A DNA stretch of 59,121 bases from Actinomycetes bacterium (GCA_025359865.1 JANYDH010000161.1:1-59121); one strand, 5' to 3'; positions 36,546 through 45,397 are shown, counted from the first letter of the stretch. Numbers and translations: made by a program. The notes: generated from the sequence alone by a model not told the origin.

Positions 36546-37445
36546 TCAAACAATCTCGTGTCCTGTGGCGCGCAACCGCCCGGCCAGACGGGCAATATGG
36601 GCCGGACCCACCTCGCAGCAGCCACCCACGATCGTCGCCCCCATCCCGACCCAATCCATTGCGAAGTCGCCATATTTCTCGGGCGTCAGGTCCTGGCGAT
36701 GGGTCAGTTCCTTGACCGTCGGCGCGTCCTTCAGGAAGTTGCTGCTGATATGCGTGAACCCGTTGGCGTAGGCCCCGAACGGCAGGCCCAGCCCGCTGAG
36801 CGCCTCCAGGGCCGCCGCCATCGCCTCGGGAACCGAGCAATTGGCCAGCACCGCCGCCACGGGATACCGCGCCACGATCCCGGCCAGATCCGCCACAGGC
36901 TCGCCGGACCGCAGTGTTGTTCCGTCCTGATCATCAACCGAAACCGACAGCCAGACGGGCTTGCCCGACGCCTGCGCCCCCTGCGCCACAGCCTCGGCCA
37001 TCGCCAGTGAGGCCATCGTCTCGCACAGGATTATGTCGACATGCGGCCCCAGAATCCGCGCCACCTCGGCATACTTCGGCGCGGCGACCTCTACTGGTTC
37101 GGCCAGATCGGGACGATAGCTCGCCTTCAGCGGCCCGATCGACCCCGCAATCCGCGCCACCCGCTTGCCGCGCGCCTCATGCGCTTCAGCCAATGCCCGC
37201 AAGTGAAGCGCCTGGAACAGATGGTCCAGATCGAACCGCTCCAGCCGGTCACGGTGGGTGGCATAGGTGTTGGTCGTGGCCACCGTCGCGCCTGCGGCGA
37301 AGTAATCCTCATGGATCGCCCGCACCATCCCGGGATGGTCGATCATCACCCGTGTCGCCCACAGCGACGTCGGCTCGTCGCCCGAGCGCGCCACCAGCTC
37401 TTGCCCCATTCCTCCGTCCAGAAGCGTGATCTTCGCCATCGTCAT
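36546..37445 (-). CDS. homocysteine S-methyltransferase family protein
   Basis: 299 residues. ITLLDGGMGQELVARSG, the zinc ligands in VLANCSVPEA and the C-terminal VGGCCEVGPAHI define the homocysteine/BHMT-type methyltransferase domain, which moves a methyl group from S-methylmethionine or betaine-like donors to a thiol. Residue choices (for example TPEKYGDFAMDWV) and synonymous-codon style differ from neighbours and look rhodobacterial. A low-GC leader (about 37446-37510) precedes the start; ATG at 37439 is an alternative. Confidence 0.88.
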   Translation of the reverse strand: MTMAKITLLDGGMGQELVARSGDEPTSLWATRVMIDHPGMVRAIHEDYFAAGATVATTNTYATHRDRLERFDLDHLFQALHLRALAEAHEARGKRVARIAGSIGPLKASYRPDLAEPVEVAAPKYAEVARILGPHVDIILCETMASLAMAEAVAQGAQASGKPVWLSVSVDDQDGTTLRSGEPVADLAGIVARYPVAAVLANCSVPEAMAAALEALSGLGLPFGAYANGFTHISSNFLKDAPTVKELTHRQDLTPEKYGDFAMDWVGMGATIVGGCCEVGPAHIARLAGRLRATGHEIV

Positions 37446-37689
37446 CTCCCTCTCGGCTTTGCCTTTATGTTTGTTAACGATGATGGCAATAGTTTGATCG
37501 GCTTGAAAGGTTTCTTCATCTCAGGTCGCCATGGTTCGCGAAGTTGTCCTCGAACGCGGCACGCACACCTTCGAACCCGGGCTCGGCGGTGCCGTGAACG
37601 GCGACGGCGGGTACATCCATGGGCGAAACGTACACGGCCTTGGACGGGCCCAGCGCCGGTTGACCACCACCGCGATCGATGCCTTGTGG

Positions 37690-37844
37690 CCGCACGCCAT
37701 GGCTGGGCAACTATCGACGGCCTCGCCCGACTGTTCGGCATTCACCGCACGACGGTGCTTGCCCACATGAAGCGAACCAGCGATCGCGGCTCAGAGCCGC
37801 CGAAGCAGGAAGCCGTCCTGCTCACTGAGTGTCGCCCGGGGTAG
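37690..37844 (+). pseudogene. HTH remnant, recombinase type
   Basis: WATIDGLARLFGIHRTTVLAHMKR is a resolvase-like helix-turn-helix, but no start codon or N-terminal domain matches it. Flanked on the left by the foreign methyltransferase block, so it may be the right-hand part of the host gene that the insertion interrupted. Confidence 0.5.
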
Positions 37845-37853
37845 TCTCGCGGC

Positions 37854-38039
37854 ATGGTTCGCCCAGCCCACATCGACTCGATGCCACCGATCGACATCGT
37901 CGACGACGGCCTCACCGACGCAGAGATCGCCGCGCGAGTCGCTGAGTGGCTCGACGACCTGAAAGCCGCGGCGCCGTTGGAACTGCCGGTGTCGGCAGCA
38001 GAGGAACTCGCCGCGGCACGGCGCGACGGCGATCTGTGA
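37854..38039 (+). CDS. small antitoxin
   Basis: 61 residues, acidic. PIDIVDDGLTDAEIAARVAEWLDDLKAAAPLELPVSAAEELAAARRDGDL has no RHH fold but is typical of short antitoxins that precede PIN toxins in actinobacteria. Stop overlaps the toxin GTG. Confidence 0.75.
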   Translation: MVRPAHIDSMPPIDIVDDGLTDAEIAARVAEWLDDLKAAAPLELPVSAAEELAAARRDGDL

Positions 38040-38434
38040 CGGAGCTCGTCCTCGACGCCTCAGCGGGCATCGAGATGATCACCAGAACTTTGACGGGTAC
38101 GCAACTCGCAGCACTCATCCCGCCAGCCGCGACGCTCTGGGTGCCTGATGGACTGTTCGACGTCGAGGTGCTCGCCGTGCTGCGTCGTTGGGATCTCAAC
38201 GCCGTCCTCTCCGAATCGGAGGTCGAGTCCAGTCGGATGCGCCTCGCCAACCTTCGGCTCCGGCGAGCGACCGTGGCAAGCCTTGCGAGCAGGGCGTGGC
38301 AGCTACGCCCCAACATCACGTTCCCTGATGCCTGCTACGTCGCACTGGCCGAAACGTTGGACTGCCCGCTCCTCACCGCAGACCACCGGCTCGCCGCCGC
38401 GCCGACGTTGCCCATCCGAACACTCCACCTCTGA
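38036..38434 (+). CDS. VapC-type PIN-domain toxin
   Basis: 132 residues. LVLDASAGIEMI, LFDVEVLAVLRRW, FPDACYVALAETL and LLTADHRLAAAP carry the PIN acidic residues. GTG start overlapping the antitoxin stop. It ends 64 bp before the tRNA-Val 3' end. Confidence 0.85.
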   Translation: MTELVLDASAGIEMITRTLTGTQLAALIPPAATLWVPDGLFDVEVLAVLRRWDLNAVLSESEVESSRMRLANLRLRRATVASLASRAWQLRPNITFPDACYVALAETLDCPLLTADHRLAAAPTLPIRTLHL

Positions 38435-38474
38435 CGACTCCACTCCAGATCCTGGAGCGTGAACCAGCGTCAAC

Positions 38475-38525
38475 CGTTGTCGAATCCACAACGACGAGTG
38501 GGCGCAGAGGGACTCGAACCCCCGA
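38475..38525 (+). repeat. tRNA-Val 3' end plus flanking dyad related to island repeats (R6)
   Basis: CGTTGTCGAATCCACAACGA followed by CGAGTGGGCGCAGAGGGACT and CGAACCCCC. The part left of the tRNA matches the first half of R3 and R4 almost base for base; the tRNA part matches the second half of the repeats at GTGG, AGGGAC and TCGAACCCC. Confidence 0.75.
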
Positions 38526-38572
38526 CACCTGCCTTGTAAGGGCAGTGCTCTAACCAACTGAGCTATGCGCCC
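38499..38572 (-). tRNA. tRNA-Val (anticodon UAC)
   Basis: The complement folds as a full cloverleaf: acceptor GGGCGCA/TGCGCCC with discriminator A, D-arm AGCTCAGTTGGTTAGAGC, anticodon stem CTGCC/GGCAG with loop CTTACAA (anticodon TAC), and T-arm with loop TTCGAGT. CCA is not encoded. It marks the right edge of the accessory island and is the likely insertion site. Confidence 0.96.
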
Positions 38573-38617
38573 GCATGGCGGGAGGCTGAATCCTATCGGC
38601 CGTCTCGTGATGACCTA

Positions 38618-39373
38618 TCACCCTTCAGGCCGGCTCATGATGCGGCGAGCGGCGAGCATCGGGTCCAACAACCCCGCGCTCGCTGCGGCCACCGGGGTGC
38701 GTCGGGCCTGATGGGTAATGGTGTACAACTCCCGATCCCACGCGTCGACGACAACCGCGCCCGCCTCGGCACAGATCAGCGCACCACCCGCGTAGTCCCA
38801 CACGCCATGAGCGTCGTTGATGCAATCGATATAACCGTCGAGCACTCCGGCAGCCACCAGGCACAGATCTAGCGCAACTGCGCCGAGCACTCGTGACTGC
38901 GCATAGCCCAAGTTGGCAGGCGGTAGACCGTTGAGGCCAACGATCGCGTCGCCGATCGACGAACACGCCGAGGGATGTAGCGGCACGCCGTCGCAGAATG
39001 CCCCGCCACCGCGCTCGGCCCAGAACCGAACGCCGCTGGCCTGATTGACCACCAACGCAACGGACGGTCCATCACGGTCGACGAGACAGAGCGAGGTCGC
39101 GTACCAGGGGATCCCGCGGCTGCAGTTCGTCGACCCATCGACCGGATCGATGATCACGATCTCGCCGGTTCCGTGGTCTTCGAGCCCGCTTTCTTCGGAC
39201 AGCACCCCGACCCCGGCGCTCCTGAGCACCGCCAGCGCAGCATCATCTGCGGTGAGGTCGAGAGCATACTGGCCGTCGCGACCACCCGACATACCCCAGT
39301 CGCGTTGCGTCCGAAGCGCAGCAGCAACAGCATCGGCCACATCACCCAACAACGACAATCGATCGGTCAGCAT
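38618..39373 (-). CDS. inositol monophosphatase family protein
   Basis: 251 residues. The metal-binding motifs SEESGLEDHGTGEIVIIDPVDGSTN and AHGVWDYAGGALICAEAGAVV are the WDxAxx signatures of IMPase/FBPase-like phosphatases. Substrates in this family include inositol-1-phosphate, histidinol phosphate and PAP. It is one residue shorter than usual at the N-terminus. Core-like gene. Confidence 0.9.
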   Translation of the reverse strand: MLTDRLSLLGDVADAVAAALRTQRDWGMSGGRDGQYALDLTADDAALAVLRSAGVGVLSEESGLEDHGTGEIVIIDPVDGSTNCSRGIPWYATSLCLVDRDGPSVALVVNQASGVRFWAERGGGAFCDGVPLHPSACSSIGDAIVGLNGLPPANLGYAQSRVLGAVALDLCLVAAGVLDGYIDCINDAHGVWDYAGGALICAEAGAVVVDAWDRELYTITHQARRTPVAAASAGLLDPMLAARRIMSRPEG

Positions 39374-39436
39374 CGACTTGCACGGTAGTGTCGACGGAAG
39401 TCATCCCGGGCACGCCGGTCGTCGAAAGGAACCTCG

Positions 39437-40003
39437 TTGGCAGTTATCGACGTCGCCGGCTTCGTCGCCGAACTGAAGAGCCACGCGATCGACCACGGGT
39501 TCCACGTTCACGACGAGCGACATTTCGTGGAGACCTACTCCTTGCGGCAACTCTGGGAGGTGGATCTCCACCCAGAAGAAGCGTGCAATGGGCCGATCGA
39601 TCTACACCTGTCGCTCGAGATCGATCCACGAGCGCTGCTGTCGTTCGAAGACAAAGTGCTGGAGATGGACGACCCCGACGACGATCCGCCCACTGGGTTC
39701 TCGTTTCCATTGCTGTTCACCTGGACGCTCCCACCACTACCTCAGGCGCCAGATCTACTTGTGCTCGCCACCGACATCGCTGGCGTCGGCGGGCTCGATT
39801 TACCAATCGATGTCTCAGCGATCGACTCGTTTGCCAGCGTCACCGATGCGCCGGAACGTAGCCTGACGATGGTTGCTCGGATAGCCGTCGACCTGGCCGA
39901 TGTATACACCGGCAACGAAGAGGCCTTCTGCGATACGCTTCTGCGCTGCCGCGACGTCAGCCTCTATTTACTTGACCGAGCCCCCGAATGGCTGGGTGAG
40001 TGA
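39437..40003 (+). CDS. hypothetical protein
   Basis: 188 residues from a TTG start with GAAAGGAAC six bases upstream. Contents are acidic, with HPEEACNGPIDLHLSLEIDPRALLSFED and LPIDVSAIDSFASVTDAPERSLTMVARIAVDL. No family recognised. Divergent from the IMPase gene. Confidence 0.7.
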   Translation: MAVIDVAGFVAELKSHAIDHGFHVHDERHFVETYSLRQLWEVDLHPEEACNGPIDLHLSLEIDPRALLSFEDKVLEMDDPDDDPPTGFSFPLLFTWTLPPLPQAPDLLVLATDIAGVGGLDLPIDVSAIDSFASVTDAPERSLTMVARIAVDLADVYTGNEEAFCDTLLRCRDVSLYLLDRAPEWLGE

Positions 40004-40060
40004 CATGTCAATGAGGCAGACTCCAGTCAGTACCGCCGCACCCTCTGAAAGGCACGAACC

Positions 40061-40387
40061 ATGCGAGTGAGCGAATTGATCGAGATCCTCCGCGATCAAC
40101 CACCCGACGCCGAAGTTGAGCTCGCCGTGGTTGCACCTGTCGACGATGATGGCGACGACATCACGGTCGACCGGTACAGCGTCGAGGGCATGCTGCCGTG
40201 GACCGACGACGACAGTGACGAAGTCGTGATCTGGCTCGTCGGCGGCGAGGAAGACGACGTCGACGCGTTTCTCGACGCGGTCGAAGACGAAGATGGCGAA
40301 GACGACGAAGATGGCGAAGATGGCGAAGATGGCGAAGGTGGCGACCATGAGGGTCACGACCATGAGGGACACGACCACAAACACTGA
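40061..40387 (+). CDS. small acidic protein with His-rich tail
   Basis: 108 residues. The N-terminal MRVSELIEILRDQPPDAEVELAVV resembles short actinobacterial regulators or chaperone-like proteins; the middle is a run of Asp/Glu/Gly encoded by repeats of GATGGCGAA; the last 15 residues alternate His, Asp, Glu and Gly (GDHEGHDHEGHDHKH). The tail is likely to bind Ni, Zn or Cu ions. Good upstream AGGCACG. Confidence 0.75.
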   Translation: MRVSELIEILRDQPPDAEVELAVVAPVDDDGDDITVDRYSVEGMLPWTDDDSDEVVIWLVGGEEDDVDAFLDAVEDEDGEDDEDGEDGEDGEGGDHEGHDHEGHDHKH

Positions 40388-40437
40388 CCTGGTATGGGTT
40401 CGGTGCCGGTTCACGGACGCGGCTCACCCGCGCCGGT

Positions 40438-41559
40438 TCAGGGCCCGATGTCGCCGAAACTGATCGCCATGTCTCGGGCAGTGAGCATGGTGTCGCACGT
40501 GAGTGATACCCGCTTGGTCCGCTCGGCTGCCTCGGACAGTGGTACGTAGTCGACTGTCGGCGGGTTCAGTGCGACCATGACGCCGTCGTATCCTTCGTCC
40601 AGCGCGCGTACAGCGGCGGCACCGAACCGGAGACCGAGAAGTCGATCGAACGATGTCGGAGTTCCACCGCGGAGTAGGTGGCCAAGAACGACAACGCGTG
40701 ACTCCTTGCCGGTGAGCGCTTCGAGTTGCTCCGCGACCTGAGCGCCTACTCCCCCGAGTCGTTCTGCCTGCCCTACCGTTTGGCCGATGATCGAAAAATG
40801 CCCTCCGACGGGTGCAGCACCTTCTGCAACCACGATGATCGAAAACTTTGCACCACGGCGCTCCCGCTCGCGAATCAATTCGGCGACGTTGTCGAGCTGG
40901 TAGGGAATCTCGGGAATCAGAATCGCGTGCGCCCCCGATGCGGTACCGGCATCCAGAGCGATCCAGCCGGCATATCGGCCCATAACTTCGACCACGATCA
41001 CTCGTCCGTGTGACGTAGCAGTGGCGAACAGCCGGTCAATGCATTCGGTGGCGAAGCTGACGGCGGTATCGAAACCGAATGTCGAGGTAGTTCCCTCGAT
41101 GTCGTTGTCGATCGTCTTCGGAACGCCGATGACACGCAGTCCAGCCTGGTGAAGGTGGTTGGCGATCGCGAGCGACCCATCACCACCGACGCTGATCAAT
41201 GCATCGATGCCGTGGGCGTTGAATCGTCCGATGAGTTCCTCGGTGCGGTCGATCTCGATCCACTCTCCGTCTGGTTGCTGCACCGGAAACCTGGTTGGGT
41301 TACCGCGGTTGGTCGTACCAATGATGGTGCCGCCTTGGTGGACGATGCCTCGAACGGAGTCCCGGGTGAGATCGATGATCCCACCGCGAGGGAAGTCATC
41401 CGGTGCCAAGATGCCGTTGAAGCCGTCACGGATGCCGACCACGTCCCACCCGCGTGACCGACCCGCCAAGGTGACCGCCCGGATGACTGCGTTCAAGCCT
41501 GGAGCATCGCCGCCCCCTGTACTGATAGCGATTCGCGAGATGGCGTTGTTCACCTGCAC
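40438..41559 (-). CDS. pfkA: 6-phosphofructokinase
   Basis: About 373 residues. ISTGGGDAPGLNAVIRA, SVGGDGSLAIA, GVPKTIDNDIEGT, GRYAGWIALDAGTA and LGHLLRGGTPTSFDRLLG are all PFK motifs. GGDGS (Gly in the position that is Asp in PPi enzymes) predicts ATP as donor, while PKTIDND places it in the mixed-substrate group III found in actinobacteria. Glycolytic enzyme in the cytosol. Start is ambiguous: GTG at 41559 or 41553, or TTG at 41577. Confidence 0.93.
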   Translation of the reverse strand: MQVNNAISRIAISTGGGDAPGLNAVIRAVTLAGRSRGWDVVGIRDGFNGILAPDDFPRGGIIDLTRDSVRGIVHQGGTIIGTTNRGNPTRFPVQQPDGEWIEIDRTEELIGRFNAHGIDALISVGGDGSLAIANHLHQAGLRVIGVPKTIDNDIEGTTSTFGFDTAVSFATECIDRLFATATSHGRVIVVEVMGRYAGWIALDAGTASGAHAILIPEIPYQLDNVAELIRERERRGAKFSIIVVAEGAAPVGGHFSIIGQTVGQAERLGGVGAQVAEQLEALTGKESRVVVLGHLLRGGTPTSFDRLLGLRFGAAAVRALDEGYDGVMVALNPPTVDYVPLSEAAERTKRVSLTCDTMLTARDMAISFGDIGP

Positions 41560-41714
41560 GACTGTACGAGATGGCAACGCCTTGACTCAACCACGGCGAC
41601 CCGATGCTCGCACTCGACGTGAATGCGAGTCCGGATCTTGCCTGCTGGCCCTTTCATGCGAGTGGGCAGCGTCTGCCAGGATTGACACTTCGGTACGATC
41701 AAGTAGGAGTTCGC

Positions 41715-42002
41715 ATGTCTGCATACATCCACGGCCAGATCACGGTGACGGATCCCGCTCGATACGAGGAGTATCGGCAGCGTGTTCCGGCAGTGATCGC
41801 CGCCCACGGTGGGCGGTATCTCGTACGCGGCGGATCCGTCGAGGTGCTCGAAGGAGAGAGCACTGCGACGCGGCAGGTGATTCTCGAGTTCCCCGACATG
41901 GATCATCTGCGCGGCTTCTACCAGTCACCCGAGTACCAGGAACTGCTGTCCATTCGCCAGGCGGCGAGCATCGGCACCCTGATCGCCATTGAGGGCGTCT
42001 GA
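41715..42002 (+). CDS. DUF1330 family protein
   Basis: 95 residues. YIHGQITVTDPARYEEYRQRVPAVIAAHGGRYLVRGG and ILEFPDMDHLRGFYQSPEYQELLSIR are the DUF1330 dimeric ferredoxin-like alpha/beta fold, common and usually of unknown function. ATG at 41715. Confidence 0.88.
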   Translation: MSAYIHGQITVTDPARYEEYRQRVPAVIAAHGGRYLVRGGSVEVLEGESTATRQVILEFPDMDHLRGFYQSPEYQELLSIRQAASIGTLIAIEGV

Positions 42003-42101
42003 CGACACGAATCCGCCAGATCGCAGCGTTGGTCGTGAGATGTCGCCGAGCAGGATCTCACGACCAAAGCTGCCCGTGATCGCGTCTGTAAGGTGCGGGA
42101 C

Positions 42102-43187
42102 ATGACGACCTGGACCGTGATCGATGAACAGCGAGTGCAGACGGTGGAGTCGGGAGACACCTTGTCGATCGACCCGAGCGTGCTCGGTTGGGAGCGCAAG
42201 CCCGAGGGGCTGTGTCGTGACGAAGTATGCGTACCGATTCCGCACACCGTGGCCCCGGGTCCGATCGATGCCGCCATGTTGGCGCGGCTCATCCAACGGC
42301 CGCTTGTGATCGATGCCGCGGAGTACGTCGCCTCGTTCGCGGCTCCCGCCGCTGAGCGCGCCAATGCGCTGCTCTCGGGCACCGCTCCAGACTTCGAACT
42401 GCCCGACGTCAACGGTCTGCTCCATTCACTCACCGACTTCCGCGGCAAGAAGGTGGTGCTGTACGCCTACGCGAGTTGGTGAGGCTGCCGCTATGACCTG
42501 CCCGTGTGGCAGGCGATCCACGAAGAACTTGGCCCCGACGGCGTGGTCGTTCTCACCATCGCGATCGACCGTTCAACCGACGACGCGCGTCCGTTCATCG
42601 AGCGGGCCGGCGCGACCCATCCGAGCCTGATCGACACCGAGCACCGCGTCGCTGACCTCTACAACATGGTCAACGTGCCAACGGTTGTGTGGATCGATGA
42701 GGACGGACGCATCGTTCGGCCACAGGACGTTCACTACGTGTCGAACGAGATCGCGAGCATCACCAAGTTCCACAACCGCAAACCCCTTGCAGCGCTTCGC
42801 GCGTGGGTGCGAGGCGAGGCACCGGCTTATCCGGGCGACGTACGTGCCGACACCAAGGTGCCCACCGAGGCCGACCAAGAGGCACGGGCCGCGTTCGCAC
42901 TCGGCTGGTGGCTCTCGCAACAAGGACGAGACGAAGCAGCCGAGCAGTGGTTCGTGCGCGCCGGCGAGTTGGCTCCACACGACTTCATGATCCGCCGTGG
43001 CTCGATGCCAATTCGCGGTATCGACCCAGCCGGGCCGGCGTTCTTCCAGATGGTCGGCGACTGGGCTGCGCAGGGCAACGCGTACTACCTGCCATTGTCG
43101 GATACCGCCACGTCGGCCGACGATTACGAGGCCGAGCCAATCGAAGAGATCGACTTCGCCGAGTTACGTCGTCGACTCGAAACGTAG
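42102..43187 (+). CDS. thioredoxin-fold redoxin with in-frame TGA: candidate selenoprotein
   Basis: Reading through one TGA at 42480-42482 gives a single 361-residue protein in one frame. Residues 1-90 are an unknown N-terminal domain; then GTAPDFELPDVNGLLHSLTDFRGKKVVLYAYASW leads to U127-G-C129, then RYDLPVWQAIHEELGPDGVVVLTIAID and VPTVVWIDEDGRIV, the thioredoxin/TlpA-like core; a C-terminal region of about 120 residues has FALGWWLSQQGRDEAAEQWFVRAGEL, a TPR-like helix pair. The TGA sits exactly where the first redox Cys is expected, and a 6-bp hairpin follows 14 nt downstream. Alternatives are a nonsense mutation or sequencing error. ATG at 42102; GTG at 42093 possible. Confidence 0.8.
42480..42513 (+). 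promoter_or_regulatory. putative bacterial SECIS element after the TGA codon
   Basis: TGA at 42480-42482 is followed after 14 nt by CCTGCC-CGTGT-GGCAGG (42497-42513): a perfect 6-bp stem with a 5-nt loop containing G and U. Bacterial SECIS hairpins lie within the coding sequence directly 3' of the UGA, with the apical loop some 16-37 nt away, which this fits. Confidence 0.6.
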
Positions 43188-43397
43188 GACGGGGTTGCCA
43201 ACGCTCAGCGGTAGTCGATGGCGATTCGAGCCTGGGACAATCGCGTGATGAGTACTCCCGAAGGACGACTCGGCAATCACCGGCATGGGCGATGCCAGTT
43301 GTCCGCGATGAGCGGCGACCAACTCGACGCAGTCATTGTGATGGTCTGAACGCCGATCAGAAGCCGAGAGCCAAATGTTGGTGTCAACGATCAGCAC
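43164..43397 (-). pseudogene. truncated VapC PIN-domain gene
   Basis: LIVDTNIWLSASDRRSDHHNDCVELVAAHRGQLASPMPVIAES is the first 40% of a PIN toxin. After that the frame continues into the 3' end of the redoxin gene on the other strand and lacks the remaining PIN acids. Toxin inactive. Confidence 0.7.
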
Positions 43398-43402
43398 GCG
43401 GT

Positions 43403-43657
43403 TTAGACAGATTCGCCGAGACGACGTCGCGCAGCGTCAGCGCGTAGGCCGTGAATGTCTCTGCTGGCCCACGAGGGGTCACCGGAGTCACCCGAACCGA
43501 AGAACTCATCGAGTGTCCCCGCTGCACGCTCGTGCTCGGCCGGAAGACCGGCAGCAAGTTCCGTGACAAGCTGGTCGACGGTGATTCCGCGACGCGTCGC
43601 CTCAGCTTCCAAGCGGGCCTGCGCCTCGGCTGGGAGTTCAAGGGTCACAGTCATCAA
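43403..43657 (-). CDS. antitoxin orphaned beside a truncated VapC
   Basis: 84 residues. TVTLELPAEAQARLEAEATRRGITVDQLVTELAAGLP is an RHH-like DNA-binding domain, followed by an acidic toxin-binding tail (TLDEFFGSGDSGDP). The partner PIN gene is broken, so this may persist only as a repressor. Confidence 0.72.
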   Translation of the reverse strand: MMTVTLELPAEAQARLEAEATRRGITVDQLVTELAAGLPAEHERAAGTLDEFFGSGDSGDPSWASRDIHGLRADAARRRLGESV

Positions 43658-43781
43658 CTAGTGTAATCGGCCCGGCAACGATCACCCGCTCGGCGAGGCT
43701 GAGTATCGCGTATCCGGGCGGGTGCTCATTTCCCAACAGTTCGTCGGAGTTCGGTACATCGACGAACCCCTACTCGGCCCC

Positions 43782-44378
43782 CTACAGCGGTGTGCCGGGG
43801 TCGCCGGACGTCCTCCAGCGGGAGACGAGGCCCACCTTACCATTGTCGACAAGTTCAGCGAGACGACGCAAGGCTCGATCGACTGAGGCTTCGTCGGCGC
43901 GACGTGCCATCTTGGCGACACGGGGATTCATGCCAGCGATGGCGGTGACGATCCGGCAGTGCACCGTCGTACCGTTTCCGTTTCCGTTTCCGTTTCCGTT
44001 GATGCGATAGCTGACGCTGCGTTGGTAGGCGCGACTCGGATCGAGCGACGCCGGAACTTGGTACGCCCGGTCGACGGCATCAGGTGCGACTCGGACGTTC
44101 TCACCGTCGAATGTTCCCGAGCCTCCTGCGCGAGCACCTGCGACAAACGCGAGGCGGAATACACATCCAGTACCGTCGGGCGCTCCGGATGTCAAGATAT
44201 CGATCCGGTCTACCCGGACCAGCCATTGCTTGAGGCGATCGATATCTCCCAGCCAGCTGGCTACTTCGTCAGCCCGGCCGTCGAGCGTGATGATGCGCTC
44301 AATCACGTACTCGATAGATGCAATTGCCACGATCTCCGACGCTACCGGTCGATCTGTGCGGGCACGGTCGTCGCCCAT
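43782..44378 (-). CDS. SRPBCC (polyketide cyclase-like) family protein
   Basis: 198 residues. SIEYVIERIITLDGRADEVASWLGDIDRLKQWLV is the N-terminal beta strand and helices of the START/SRPBCC fold, with CVFRLAFVAGARAGG following. A (Asn-Gly)5 run comes from a GTTTCC hexanucleotide microsatellite at about 43975-44000. Probably binds a hydrophobic ligand; function not known. Confidence 0.78.
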   Translation of the reverse strand: MGDDRARTDRPVASEIVAIASIEYVIERIITLDGRADEVASWLGDIDRLKQWLVRVDRIDILTSGAPDGTGCVFRLAFVAGARAGGSGTFDGENVRVAPDAVDRAYQVPASLDPSRAYQRSVSYRINGNGNGNGNGTTVHCRIVTAIAGMNPRVAKMARRADEASVDRALRRLAELVDNGKVGLVSRWRTSGDPGTPL

Positions 44379-44659
44379 TGGGGCGCGCAGGTTGATGCTG
44401 GCCAGTACGACAACGGTGCGCAGACCTTCAGGGGTGTCCGGCCAATGCTGTGCGGACGACGGAGCGGCATGACATTCGGGACGAGCCGCATGCCGTCGCG
44501 TAACCGGGGCCCGCCACGGACATTCCTCGCCTGTGCCAGCAACCCGGGGGTGATACGTCGACGTTCCAACCTCACGCCGTTGGGCGAGGCGAGGCGGGGC
44601 GAGGCACTAATGAGGAGCAATCCTGCTCGTCGGGTGGCGGCTCCGTTGAGCTAGTTGGC
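44379..44659. other. gene-poor boundary
   Basis: About 280 bp with no supported gene; it separates the SRPBCC gene from the start of the second accessory region. A GGCGAGGCGGGGCGAGGC short tandem occurs near 44583-44605. Confidence 0.5.
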
Positions 44660-45397
44660 GTGGAGGCTCGGACACTCCCCGATGCACCCAACCACCTGCC
44701 CAACGTGCAGACATTGCGGACCCTCGCTGACTGCCGCGCCATCGACCAGGAAATGACACGCGCCGACAGCATCGCGATCATCGGTGGGGGCTTCATCGGG
44801 TGCGAGGTCGCGACCAGCGCCCGCCACCGCGCCCTGACCACCACCATCATCATCGACATCTCCCCAACTTTGCTCGGTCACGCCATCGGCACCCGACCAC
44901 GCAACGAGTTCCACGTCGGCCTGGGCCTCGACCTCAGCGACGGTGTGCTCTGCGGCCCGACGTGCCATGTGATCGGTCTCGATGACGCCGTCGCAGCTGG
45001 CGACCGGGTCGAGCACTGGATCAACGCCGTCGAACACGCCCGAGCCGCCGCCGACGCACTCCTCGCCGGACCATCACAAGCCGAACCATTCGCGCCGATC
45101 CCACGATTTCAACCCGAACAACACGACATCAAAATCCAATCACTCGGGTTGCCCCGCCTCGCCGACCGGGTGACCCTCACCGAACGCGACCCACGCAGCC
45201 ACCGGACCATCGCCACCTACCACCGCGCCGAACAACTCGTCGGCGTCATCGCGATCGACGAACCACGCTGGCTTCTCGACTACACCCGCGAACTCACCAA
45301 CTCAATCGGCAAACCCATCATCACACAGGCTGCATCGCCGGATCCGTACTGCTCGGTGGGTCAAGCGATCGGCCAGCCGTCAGCATCACCGCACTGA
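44660..45397 (+). pseudogene. degenerate FAD/NAD-dependent ferredoxin reductase
   Basis: About 245 residues. LRTLADCRAIDQEM and SIAIIGGGFIGCEVATSAR are the NAD-binding half of a rubredoxin/ferredoxin reductase, and VEHWINAVEHARAAADALLAG the usual segment near the C-terminal domain. The N-terminal FAD-binding GxGxxG domain is missing altogether, and about 90 residues between LLGHAIG and the following DGVLCGPT segment have been lost. Not expected to be active. Confidence 0.7.

Noticed and set aside
22068-38525. Integron attC sites
   Set aside because: The repeats lack the attC R'' and R' core layout (GTTRRRY), no integron integrase is present, and units are too large and mixed in orientation of genes.
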